From Litomosoides sigmodontis (Eukaryota; Nematoda; Chromadorea; Rhabditida; Onchocercidae): 64,000 nucleotides of DNA. Made by a program: the position numbers and the translations under genes. The notes below the pieces were generated by a model. The model was not told where the DNA came from and searched no databases. It saw only the letters and a list, made by a program, of their open reading frames with translations. The DNA lies in assembly GCA_963070105.1 (NCBI GenBank), contig OY718806.1:3196865-3260864 (forward strand). The letters are read 5' to 3'. Below are positions 50,567 to 63,000 of the stretch, in pieces (position 1 is the first letter of the stretch; each line of letters begins with the position of its first letter).

Positions 50567-51458
50567 CTGTGTGCATTCAGTCTTTAATGTCCGCCTTCTC
50601 TTGAGCTCGATAAAATCCTTATTTTGAGTAGATGTATTTCTATCAACTTCAGAAAGCGAGACGCAAAGCATTCCTATAGAAACTACAAACCTTCTTGTTC
50701 TCATGGCATATTTCAACTGTTGTTTATACTTATTACTAATATTTCATGTCGCAGAAATCGATTTTTGATATTTGATGAAGTTAAGTTTTTGTTTGCGGTA
50801 TTTGTTATCTTTTTTTGCATTGCCAACTATTTGTTTGTTTGTAAGAGCAGTTTTATATTCATTAAGCAGTTGCAACTTTTTGACAGGGATTAAATCGAAA
50901 TTCGATACTGATATTAAATTTAAGATGAATTGGAAGGAAAAGTTTCTCTTACCTTCAAAAATATGCCACAAATTTGGGTACAAAATTTAAATAATAATAG
51001 AATTACTAGAAAATGAGTTATGCATTCTATCGCGGAAGTTTCCTTTGGACGAACAGGAAATGCATTGATATGTTTTAGTTATATCGATAACAGTTATGCA
51101 GTTTTGGATAATCACCTAATTAATTTCTCTATTTGAATTTGAACTTACAATTTCAATTCCTAAAGACATTTATTCTTCAATTGCTTGCACTTCTTCTCCC
51201 CTCACAAATTTATCAAACTTTCACTTCATTTTTACTGTCATTTGTAGAATTGATAATTGCCTAATGCGAAATTTGAAAAAGCAACGCATAGAATGCAGTC
51301 CTCAGATTTCAACAAAAAAAATGATGATCAATTATGAGCTGCTCAAATACATTGTAGAAACAGTTTTCAATTAATTATGCACGTCAATTAATTATTACCA
51401 CTACGTTGGTAGGCAAGTTAAATTCCTGTGATCGCAGTACTCACAATTCGTTGAACAT

Positions 51459-51462
<4 letters not shown>

Positions 51463-51491
<29 letters not shown>
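51463..51491. repeat. (GA)n microsatellite
   Basis: About 14 uninterrupted GA units lie 0.3 kb upstream of the coiled-coil gene. Confidence 0.95.
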
Positions 51492-51493
<2 letters not shown>

Positions 51494-51811
51494 TCAAGCA
51501 TGTGACATAAATCATCACACCCTCCCCACTCAGCTGTTGCTATTCCTCCTTTTCAACGAGGCTTGCAGGCAATACTTTTCACAGTTAATTTAAATGATAA
51601 CACAATGTCATGCGGTAGCTAATGCGGTAACAGTTAAAAAAAAAAACTATTTGAAGCCAAATTTCCAACAATGCCTTCCACTAAACTTTCTTAAATCTGC
51701 TCGTACGAAAACATATATTATTAGTGCTCACTGAGCTGACTACGATAGCTACTCATTAATATGATATCCTTTCTTTGCGTATAATTTTAAGGAAAAGTAT
51801 GGAAAAATTAA

Positions 51812-54800
51812 ATGATACTTTTTTGTTTTGCATTCAGGACAATTGGCGTATGTACGCTCCTAATGGTTCGAACATACACGTGGAATCCTTCAACTCAGTC
51901 CAATTTAAAAATCATTGGCAATTTCAATAATGAAGATGAAAAGACAGTAACCAATTTGCTTCCAACTGAACAGACAAATTTATTATATTCCGCTCAGCGC
52001 TTTTCAAATAATCCAATTTATACGCTGAATTATAAGGACAGCGAGGTGCCAAACACATCTGCAAATGCTTCTTCCAACGATGGCACTCAAAACGACGACG
52101 CAACTTCAACAGTTTCATCTGCCGACAACACTCATACTCAGTGCCCAATGCACACGTCGCACTCTCACGCAACTTCATTACAACAACCTCATGATCAACC
52201 TCATCCAATCTGTTATCCCACTTTGCATGATTTCCCGACCAACTCCTGTCACTGGAGATCACATCTCTTCTTCCCCTCCCAACTAGCAGCGCCAGTTGTG
52301 CCCGAGCAAACAACAAATCTCAAGCCCATAGATCTATGGTACCTTAGACCTGTCAAAATTGGCAATAAGATTTATTACGAACCGGTGAGCAGCAGTGCTG
52401 CACTCTATAGCACTCCAGCATCGATCGTATCCCATACAGTCACCCCCGTCAATTTAATATCAATTCCAAACAATGCTCAACCTCAAAATGCAAGTTTTTT
52501 TCATCACTATAACAACCATTATTTTATTCAATCTGACTGTAACGTAAATTTTTGGTAATTAAAACTAAAGTGGATCCAAATTTATTTTTGATTTCCAATC
52601 TATAGTAAAATTTGTAGAGCAAAACACAAATTTAAGTTACGGTTCTGATAAAATATCATTAAGGGTAACCTATCTTATTTACCAAGTGCTACTATTACGC
52701 CAGTGCTTGTTGACGACATTAACGGACAAAATAAATGTCTGCACTTCGAAACAGCTGGTATTAATCACTCGATAAATTCCAGGTAAATGTTAAAATACAC
52801 AGCGGTATGGCCTTTTCTTTCGCAACTCCGAAACAGAAGTTCAATTACGTTTTCACTTATTATTATTGCTAAAAAAAATGATGAAATTGTAGCGGTTGAC
52901 GTGGACACTTATGCTAATCAGAAACTACTAAGCTTAATGTCTGTATATAAGAATCTGCTGTCAGATTTGGCCATTTCAACACTAATGGTTCCTCTGATCT
53001 ATCATCTACGACTTCTGGCACTCCTCAACCAAACAGTGAAGTTTGCGGAACTCCTTGGCAAACGTCTCTCTCGGCAACAAGTCTTAATAGGGTTTAATGC
53101 CACTTAACTCTTTAATTTATGATAATAGTAAATGTTTGTTTAATTGAATTAAATAATTTGATGTGTGAAATGCCAAATTAATGATTGAGTCACCCAGATG
53201 AATAGCTTTTTTAGTCTCCTTGTTTAAATCCTTTTTAGTTTGATTGAATGTTATGATGTGAAGATGCACATGCACATTCAAGATCAGAGTGGAAAGTAGA
53301 GATCGATTTCAGGAGACAAACAAAATTTCAACTGCCTCCGTTTACAAAAATTCACAGTGCCACGCTTCCTGTAGCTATCAACGTCAGTTAAATTATTTCT
53401 TCGCCAATTCAGTGCAAAATAACGATATATTTTCCAGTCTTCACGTTTCGGAAAATTACTATTTATAAAAGCATTATTTCAATTTTAACTACTGTTGTGT
53501 CGGAAAAAATATTTTTGTGCAAAATTAATGACACTTGTTGTCTAACAGCAAAAAGGACAGTAGCAGAAAGGAATACATCGCAGAATATCGAGAAATTCAA
53601 ACATTGAAAATCGTTCCTTTCCAAATTATCAAAAGAATTGGGTAAGTTGCTCATCTAATTAGCTTTTAGTAAATGGAAGTCCATGTCAACATTCTTTGTC
53701 GCACACGACAACACCTGCAGTACAAGATCAATGTTGTTGGAAAGTAACTGCTATTGATTCAGCGGAGCAATATAAACGTGACTTGCAGTTACAAATTGAG
53801 CAGAATCGACATCGTAGAGAGGAAGAACGGAAACGTGAACTTGAAATAGAAAGAAAGGAAATGATAAAGTAAGCTTATACGTAGGTAGGAATATTCGCAT
53901 TCAATTCGTTGCTAATGTGCTGTTTTTCATTGGACGAATCGCTACAGTTGATCTCAAAGGCAATTTTTACAGATTCGAGGAGTATCGACGAAAAGTACAA
54001 CAAGAGATTGAAGAGGAAGAACGCAAGGAAAAAGAAAAAATATTAGAAGCACAACGTAGAGCAGCTCGGATGAGAGCCGTGCAGGACGAAGTGGCATTAA
54101 AGGTCCGTCGTGAAGCAGAGAATCGTACAGGGCTTAATGTCTGCTGCGGTGGCGGTACGTATAACTATCATTACATTAATTTGACTGTGTCGATGGTAGT
54201 AGGATTAGTGGTATTTCTGGCATGTACTTACATGACTTAGACACTGAAAGTTAGTACTTTAGAAGATACAAGCTTATTGCTTTCGGAAGACACAAGAACG
54301 ATGGAAGAACAAACATCTTCAACAGCTCAACCAAATCACGTAGGACGGTGGGAAAAGAAAAAAGAACATGTGAATGGTAGTAATACACAAAGATCAGTTC
54401 ATTCACCGGTCATTCCCACTCTTCGGTTTGTTGTTGCAATCCTGTCATTCCTCAATTAGCTCACACTGCATCGGCTCTTCCTATACAGGTGTTATTTTAA
54501 TCAGTGATATTAAATGTCAAATGCGTCTAATTCTCAAACATCTTTGAGGAAGAAGAATGGAATTTCTTCTGATCTTACACGGAATACAGCCTTCGAGATA
54601 CCAGCAAATAACGCAAGTGCATCTAGCTGTGTTCCGTACGGACCAAATAATAAATGGCATTCATCGTCAAGGTGATGTTTATGGTGCATAAATTGCAAAA
54701 GGATATTTCTTGTTGTGCTTTAACTTTTTTCAAATGTTTTATTAATGATATAAAAAATGAAGCAACTGAGAAGCGTCGAGTTGGTGAGTCTTAGGAAGCC

Positions 54801-55100
54801 TCAAAAGACTGAAAATGATGCTTTCCTAATCATTTTCTAAATCAATCATATCAAATATTGCAGATTAAGTCGACGCTGTTGTCATTCATCTCCGACTTCA
54901 AGACGGAACAATAGTTTGGATTCAGTACGACTTCATCGAAAAAGCTCTCACACGTACCACGAAGATCAGTCATCATTGAGCAGTTTACGGTGAGAAATTT
55001 TACCAATTATTTATTGTTATCTACACTTCGGTCTAAATTTTCAAAAAGTAGCTCGTCATCTTCATCGCTGACGGAGCAAGAAGTACTTGTCATTGCATAG
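51812..55100 (+). CDS. Coiled-coil protein, possibly cytoskeletal or centrosomal
   Basis: This is a multi-exon plus-strand gene. Its 3' half is well supported by exons joining in phase: 53670-53868, 53973-54154, 54263-54425, 54549-54671, 54864-54989 and 55049-55100 (stop TAG). Upstream coding segments are seen at about 51838-52490, 52664-52782, about 52805-52850 and about 52970-53090, but phases were not all resolved. The upstream part is Ser/Thr/Asn/His-rich and looks disordered. The central part is a charged coiled coil (QYKRDLQLQIEQNRHRREEE; FEEYRRKVQQEIEEEERKEK). The tail is Ser-rich with VHSPVIPTLR, a motif reminiscent of SPP(V/I)PxL(R/K) motifs in CSPP1 and CCDC66-type centrosomal proteins. 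That resemblance is only suggestive. The true start may lie upstream of 51812. Confidence 0.62.
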
Positions 55101-55886
55101 AAGGATGGATGTGAAGGACTTACGAACAATAAAAATAATAGGAGTGGGGTTTTCTATTGTCGCATATCTCGCAGCTTTAACACTGGTTTAAAAAATCAAA
55201 ATTTGCAGCAAAAATAATGAAAGCGAACTGAAGCATGAGACACGAAGTTCACATGCGTTGTAAATCAACGTCTTGCAGAGGCTGAAACATTTGGATCGAT
55301 TGGCAAAAAATTGAGGAGAAATGAAGCGAATTATAATTTTATAGATTCATACGGAATACTTTTACTTTAAATAATAAATCATACTTCGCATAAAGTGTAG
55401 AAACTCAGCACTTGCATATCATATCGGATGGAAAAATCATAATTAAAAGTTTGAAATGAAATGTTTAAAATCTAGCAAAGTCATCAAATGAGATCACCCA
55501 AGTGCCGATTGATGTGACCAGGCATGCATTTTTCTCAGCAATCAGGAAAGTGTAATATTCTGTCCAAACAAAACCTCATTCCGATGGACGATTTTTCGCT
55601 TTCCCATCCGCTAAACAAATTTTTTGAGACACAATTTCAACAACATGAGTATTCATGCCAATCTTCCAGCTCCGTCAACTGTCGTTGAGTCTGAAACGGA
55701 AACAACGGAATTTATTTTTCAACTTGAATCACCGCATAGATTGTCAATTTAATTTGAGCAGCCAGTAGATCATGATTAGTTTATTAATATTAATGAGAAT
55801 TGGTTGTTGTGGGGAAGATTAAATCCTTTTGGTTTCATTCAACTACTTCAGCACCATCTGAATTTGTTTACTAAACTGAAGATGAA
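55101..55886. other. Spacer with no gene seen
   Basis: This 0.8-kb region follows the coiled-coil gene's stop codon and probably includes its 3' UTR. No coding sequence or distinct repeat is seen. Confidence 0.5.
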
Positions 55887-56135
55887 ATGGATTCTATTAA
55901 AATTTTAATTGTTTTGTTGATTCTTAAATCAGTTACTGTTTCCACTTATGTTTACGTAAACAATCAAGTTCCTTCCGTTCCACGTTTTATAGATGGCACA
56001 TCAATCAGACATTTCATGGATCCTCATATGCATCAAAGACTACAGTGTTACTACAAATATCTTAATTCCGGTCCATCCAGGACTCATTTTCTACTTATAA
56101 CAGTTTTTCTGCATTTAACGCTTATCACTCGTTAG
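55887..56135 (+). CDS. Possible tiny secreted or GPI-anchored protein
   Basis: An uninterrupted 82-codon frame begins with a signal-peptide-like N-terminus (MDSIKILIVLLILKSVTVST). A short hydrophilic centre with HFMDPHMHQRLQCYYKYLNS follows, and the frame ends in a second hydrophobic stretch (FLLITVFLHLTLITR). Signal peptide, small body and hydrophobic C-terminus is the layout of a GPI-anchored precursor. No intron is needed. There is no recognised family and no homologue from memory, so it may be a chance frame. The better-than-random features are the well-formed signal peptide and the paired hydrophobic ends. Confidence 0.35.
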   Translation: MDSIKILIVLLILKSVTVSTYVYVNNQVPSVPRFIDGTSIRHFMDPHMHQRLQCYYKYLNSGPSRTHFLLITVFLHLTLITR

Positions 56136-57003
56136 AATCTTTCAGTCAGAATCTCTCACAGCTCTCCTAATGACTCTTGCTTGCTACAGTAAAAAATTTC
56201 AGGCAGGATGGATGGTTTAGGAGTACTCTCAGATAGTTTTTATTGGCATATTGTGGTTTTCTCTTTTTCTTAGATGAAACAGTCAAATTACAGGTGCACT
56301 GATTTAAAAACGGAATTCTCTGTTTTGTTAACATAGATATTAAAAAACCCTAACATACTGGAAATATGTTGTTATATTTTATTTTGAAAAAAGAAAGATA
56401 CATAATGGAAACATGACAAAATGAACTTTTAACTAAATCCATTTGATCAGTTACAGCCTTCACCCTCACTTAATCTTAATGCCACCCGAAGAGCTATCTA
56501 ATACTGCTGATACTCAATGTTTGCATTATGCGGCTGTGTTTCGCGCTTAGCCTGGCATTTGAAATTCCAGTTCTTCTTTGGGCGCGTATATTTCATTGAG
56601 CCTCCTGGAGTGTTTGGTAATGCGGCAGTGGATTTGTAAGGACTGTTCCTCGATATTATATGGGGTACTTTACCCTATAGGACATGCATTCTACGTGCGT
56701 TGCGTCATCTTTTTAACGTTCAATACTCATCGTTCAGGTGGTTTTTTTCGTAACTTTTCCACGGTGAGTCACATTCTCATCCATTTCTGCTTTTCCACAT
56801 CGCAGTCATCGACGGAATATTTATACAGTTAATTAAAGAAATGCCTCCATTGATGCGTGCGCATCTAATTAGTGTTTCGTCTTCGAATGCTATCGATGTC
56901 TACCATACTGTTACGATCGTTATCTGCCGGTAAAAATGAATGTGCGGATAAAAAAGTCATAATACATAATGCAAGACGTATAAAGTTATGTTTCAGGTGT
57001 ACG

Positions 57004-60000
57004 ATGATGGATTTTTTTCCCTTAGCAAAACAATTAAAAGAAATATGTAATAGAGAAGGAATCCCAACATCTGTACGTAAATGTGTCGTTTCGTTTTATC
57101 TTAAGTAGGACGCTTTGTTATGTTTTGTGTAATTATTGCTAGGAATACAATAATATCGTAATAAGCAGCATGAAACATTAAGGTTGATTGGCAAGTAGTG
57201 TATCGCATTTTGGAAAACGAAGCATTCCTTGATGCCTTGCAGACTAATGGTCACGTGTTTAGTTTTGATCATAATCAATTTTTGAAAAAGTTAGGAAGCT
57301 ATGCAATGCGGGTAACGCTCTTTTTCTTTTGCATTCCATTGACTTGAAGTTTAAAAAAATATTGAACAATTATATAAATAAGTTGCTTATGGCCAGAGGA
57401 ATACAGTTTTAGAATAAATTCGAATGATTATCTCTCTTTATTTTCAAATGTATAAGGCAAGAAAACCAATCAAATCTTGAGAAGGTTAACAGCATGTAAT
57501 ATATGCTTTTAAGCAAAATCCACACTACTTTCTTTTGCTATGGTGTCTTTGCTCAAATTTAATTAATGTATAGGAAATGGAGCAAAACTTTGCCACAACA
57601 ATCAGGAAATCCAATCGACGAGCTTTTGAAGCTTACAAAACTGCCCTGTGGCACTTTGTTAAGAACACTGGTAGGTGTAGTTCTGTATTAGTGTTATACA
57701 ACACTTTACTTTTTTTACACCTTACCATTATACTTTATTGGCATAGAAGCAGTAACTTTCATTTTTTATCGTATTCATGGTAATCACTCAAGACCACATG
57801 GATTTACAGACACTCTTGACATAGTTACTATCGTGGATGATTTACTCAGTCTTTTTCGTTTTATACTGCCAAACACACAGCAGATTATGGACGATATACT
57901 TGCTCTTTCACACCGGAACTTCGCTGCAGACATAACTGCATTGTTAGCAGTGCTACTGGAAAAAAAGTCGATTTTGGTTTTGAAGCCTCACAATTGTTAC
58001 GGTTAGAATGAAGTATTCACAAGAAAAAACTCGTTTTTTATTCGTTTTTTATTTTTTTCAGTTATCTTGCATTCAAATCTTGTACCTTCCTGCAGGCCTA
58101 TGGACAAGCTACATGCAGTTCTGTCTATGCTACATTGATATACATAATTACAATTGTATTCTTCGTACTTGTACTTGGATGCTTTTGCAAGTAACTCATG
58201 CTGTCAAATATTGTAGCCTCATGCTTCTTGTGGAAGAGATGGCTGGGAAAACCATAGAGCTACTGAAAAAGTATTTGTAAGTTGTCCTTATAAGCCAAAA
58301 ATCTATTTATTTACTTTTTTTTTCCTCTCAGATTAGCTACAATTTCTTATTCCAAAAAAAATGTCGAAATGCTGATAGTTTGAAATGCAAGAGTATCTTT
58401 TGATCACCAGTTGAGGATGATTCAAAATATCAATATTGAGCGTATACTTAATTGCTTTTCAGGCTCAACTGCCACATGGGTTATAAAACGTTTTATGATG
58501 ATTTATATGTCAATCTTTTACGTATTTTTAATGAGCTTTTATTTGAATTTGGAGCTAAAAACTGGAATTTTATGAGCACGGTATGTGGTTACTGAGTTAT
58601 TTTGTTGTTTATTAAATTACAAATTTCCAGTTTTGATGTATTTTGTATTGAAGCTATGTTGGGAATTTTCGGACTTAATTGGTCAAGCATGGACAGGCAC
58701 TATTTCTTTGTGGCAGTCACGAAAATTTGCTGATGAGTTTATATCGTCATTGAATGAGGTACGCACTACAGACATGAGTTTATGCTCATTAATTTTTAGC
58801 ATTTGACAGTTTAACAGCCGATCAATGTGGTTGGGAATTGGGGCATAGCAGTTATGCTAATTTACTAATTGGCAACTCATGTATTGATTATATACAGTAG
58901 ACGTCTTGCATCAATTTGAGCTATTTTATCTTCCTGAATGAAGATTTAGCTCTATCATATTTATTTTATAGCAGTCCAAATTCATTGAAGCTGTATTCAT
59001 AGTACATTACCCGGATTGCGTTCCTGGTTCTCCATCGTTATCGATTTCCAGAGCTTTATTGAATCTTATTATGGATGCAGCTGTTAACTGTATGAATGGG
59101 TTATCGGTACTTCAGAAAAGTACATATCGGTAATCCTTAAGTAGGCTGCTTATTGCAAGATAGTGATCCTATTTGTATTGTCAATATTATAAAAATCGTT
59201 GAAAACTGAATCTTTATTCCCATTTTTGTCTCTCTTATCATACTGGTTTAGCTGATTTTTGGATGAGGAAAAATATGTCTTGCCTTTTTATGTTTGATTT
59301 TTGCTGCAGAATGGGACAAATACAGTTGTTGCCAAGTGAAGTTGTTAGTTTGGTAGCCAGGACACTTACTCTTGATATCGTACATAGCACTGATCATTCT
59401 AATATTGGCAATCTCTTATTTACACGAATCCAAGAAAAGGATGAACGATGGTTTGTTCATGTTTTATTCATGTTTTAACAATATTCTAAAATGCCTTGTT
59501 TCAAATTGAGCAGAAATTAGATCTTGTTGCAACAGGCCATAGCTAATGACAATTTCTGCATTTTTTCATTGGCGATTAATTTTGCTTCTAGGTGCCAGCT
59601 AGTTGAAAAACTTTCTGTTCGATGGAGCCATCGCTTACCACTTCAAATGAAAAAGGAACTTTTTGTGCGTATCATTCAATCATCGAATGCGGTGAACAGG
59701 TAACAAAATTGTTTGGCTTCTGTATTTGTTTTATGAGATGTTGTTAAATCAGTTGAGAATCTTCGTTGCGATAGGTTATATTCTATCGCATTTTACAAAT
59801 GTCATATAAAATACGGGAACCTTGGACTGACGACACGTCGCATTTTTTCAAAAGTTTAGTTAAGCAATTTTTAGAGAAGGATTACTGATGTGGTATTTGA
59901 GAGCTATAATATCTGTCGCGGAGTCATCTGTTGTGGAACAATTTGAAGAAGAGCATTGCACGTATCTATGGAAATTTACGCTTTCACTATTGCAGTCGCA

Positions 60001-63000
60001 GTCTCAAAGTGTTTCAGAATTAGCAGTCCGTTTGTTGCATAAAATAATAATTCCTTGTATGTAATCTCAATACTTAATTTTATTATATCTCATTCAGCAG
60101 TAGAAGTCACTTATAAATTTCATTTCAAATTGTAGGTGCGAAGAGGTTAGAACTTAGGGATACCGACGTAACGAAAATCATCTGGAACAACATAAGTCGT
60201 TTGAATATATGTACACCTGAAGTTGCTCGTCTTTTGGCCCATGTGTTGAGTAATTTCGAATTCGATGAACACTTTGAAATTCAGTACACCTTTTTCGCTT
60301 TTGATTTTAATTAATATCACTTGTTTCGAGAATGGTTGTTACTCAGTCAGTATTTTACGTGACTTTTTGACCAACATTCAGTGTTTAACTTAGGTCTATT
60401 GATGAAACGGCAGTCAGAGGATGGTCTTTCCGGTGTGCAGCATTGAAGCTTATCTTGACTTTAGCGAAACCAATAAATATTCCAATAAATGCAGTTCTAG
60501 AAATACTGTGCTTCAAACCGGATTTCAAGAATGAGTCAGTAGAAACAGGTAAAATCTGTTTAAAATCGAATTTCAAGATGCTAGTGGTTTAGATAAATTC
60601 GAATTTTTCCGTACGATGTTTCTTGATTAGTTCTGAAGATCCACTAATATGGCTCCTAAAAATTTTTTAGGAAGTATATTAACTTGTTAAAATTTAGAAA
60701 CAAAGAAACAAAGGTATGAGAAAGCTGTGGTGTCGATTAATAAGAAATAAAATATTATACAGAAATCAAATTGCAGATATTAGCAAGTTGGAACAGTCTC
60801 TTATGAGTCTTTTTGGAATTCCTGTTTCCAAAAAACTGTGTCAAGCTGCTACAAAAAAGTATTTTATCCGGGAATTGGTGGATTTTGTTGGCACTACGGT
60901 TATGGAATTATGGAGAAATGTTAGGCTGGAAATTGCAGATGTGGAAATAATCCGTAAGTTTAGCTGTTGGCAATAATAAGGTTTCTCATCGGTCTGACTT
61001 TGTAACTAAAATTTGGAGATTCCCAACATTAGCTTTTTAGGAAAGGCATTGCAGCTTGTGAATGAAGTTCCTGCAAAAATGTTTGATTAACTTTCAACTT
61101 TCTTGTCGTTTTGAACTTTCTGTATTGCTAAATTTGACAAGAATTCTACAATACAGAAGCAAAGGAAGGCTTGTGCAGAAGTAGAAGTTTTACTTGGCTT
61201 GTTATTAGTTGCGTTCCTAATATTATGTATCACAATTTCTTTTCGTTACTTTAATCCATTCAGAACAAGATAAAATCAACTTATTTCTCGCAGTGCAAAA
61301 CCTATTTTGTCATCTTCATAGCCATGGTGCAGAATTCAATTCTCTCTTAAATGTGTTGGAGGTATTCTTTTTGGTTTCTCTTGTTTCTGTTTCCTGTTTA
61401 AAATTTTTGGTCTGAATTTGTGTATTTGGGCTTCGTTTATTCTTATGATATGTATAATCCATAATTCATACAGGTTATGTTTTCGGACCTTCCACAAATT
61501 ATCCGCAACGATAAACTGCCTGGTGTCGATGAATGGATATTGGCGTTAGGAACTGAAGGCAGCTGGCAAGCAGCAGATAGAAGATTAAGAAATACTGTTT
61601 GTCTGGAGTTAAAAAAAATGACATTGCAACAATTGAATGACTTTAAATGTAATTCCACTGGCAAAAAGGTAATTTGAAAAATTTTGAATCCTGTTACTTA
61701 CGGTCTTAATTTTCTTTGTTTGGTGTTGTGTTTTTTTCACTAATTATGACGTAATTATGTAGTGTCCTAAAATCTTAAAGATGATAGGATTTGCAAAAAT
61801 TTCTCAATTTGTACGATTTCGGTCTAGGATTGGGAGATGATATTGTCAAGGAGAATTGATGCAGCATCTAAAATTATGTCGAACTATGTTCAAGAAACAA
61901 TTCACAGCTGCAGTTCATTCCGTGAAGCAGTATTCACTATTGAACCATTTATCCAACGTGGCACTCTAACGGAAAAGCGAAAATTCATAACTTTATTGCG
62001 GTTAGATTTTCTATTTGCAGAGATACGAAGATTCGTTCATTCTTGGTACCTTATTTATGTTTAATACACTTCTTCATCTCTCTCCTACTTCTCATCATGA
62101 GCTTTGTTAGTTAATATTTTTCCGAGACCTTAACATTTGTGAGTTTTTAGCACCTTTGCGTTGACAGTTACATTGCAAGGTAAAGAAGATATGTGGGAAA
62201 TGAATGTGAATGAACTTATTATTGCGGAGATGATCCTTACATATCTCCCGGTAAGTAATTATTTCTTCCTCATTCCACGTGGATTTTCAAACTTCTCAAT
62301 GTATGTGCTACTTTTGAATTAATATGAATTTAGATGGAAGAATGGAAGCTTTGCGGTGTCTTATTCCATAATTTGTCTGTGATGCACAAGTCTTTACATT
62401 GCTCAGTTTGGTTAGATCAGGCAGAATTGGCAAAATTTGCTGTAGAAGCTGATCTGCAAGATGAATTTCGTGCTAACGTTATCAAAAACATATATATGCC
62501 TCCACTAAAGCACAAAATTCATCTCAGAATATTAGCGTTTCTTATCAACGTGGGAACATCATACTTGTATAAGGTATTTGGACATTTTGTTATACGTTTC
62601 ACACGTTGTCTCTCTACAGAAATTACCAAGTTAGTTATGTTCCTTTGATAGGACTAAGTACCTTCAGCAGGCGTTTTTGTCAGCTTTGATTTATCATTAG
62701 GTGAGTGATTTTTTTAGATTATCTAATATTTTAATAATTGACTTTTTAATTTGTTTATCGATTTTTAGCAACTGATAAGGATTTTTCCAACATTCGATGC
62801 AGTAATCAGTTTGTTTCTGGAAGCAGCCACTGTTTGCTATACAGTGCAACCTGCACTAAGTAACAGTTTTCTACCGGCAGATGAGTTGAAGTAAGCTAAT
62901 ATTAGTTCATATAATATGGACGAGGACAATATTTGATCTAGCTTTCTTTGCAGGAAATTTGAAGTCACACAGAAGATTTCTGCTAACAAACAGTCATTTG

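Larger units (their letters stand above)
48280..51811. other. Intergenic, 3.5 kb
   Basis: No gene is supported. The region contains a pair of overlapping hairpins at 49957-49997, a GT-rich microsatellite at 50526-50566 and a GA microsatellite at 51463-51491. The open frames at 50379-50576 and 50438-50716 derive partly from the GT repeat. Confidence 0.5.
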
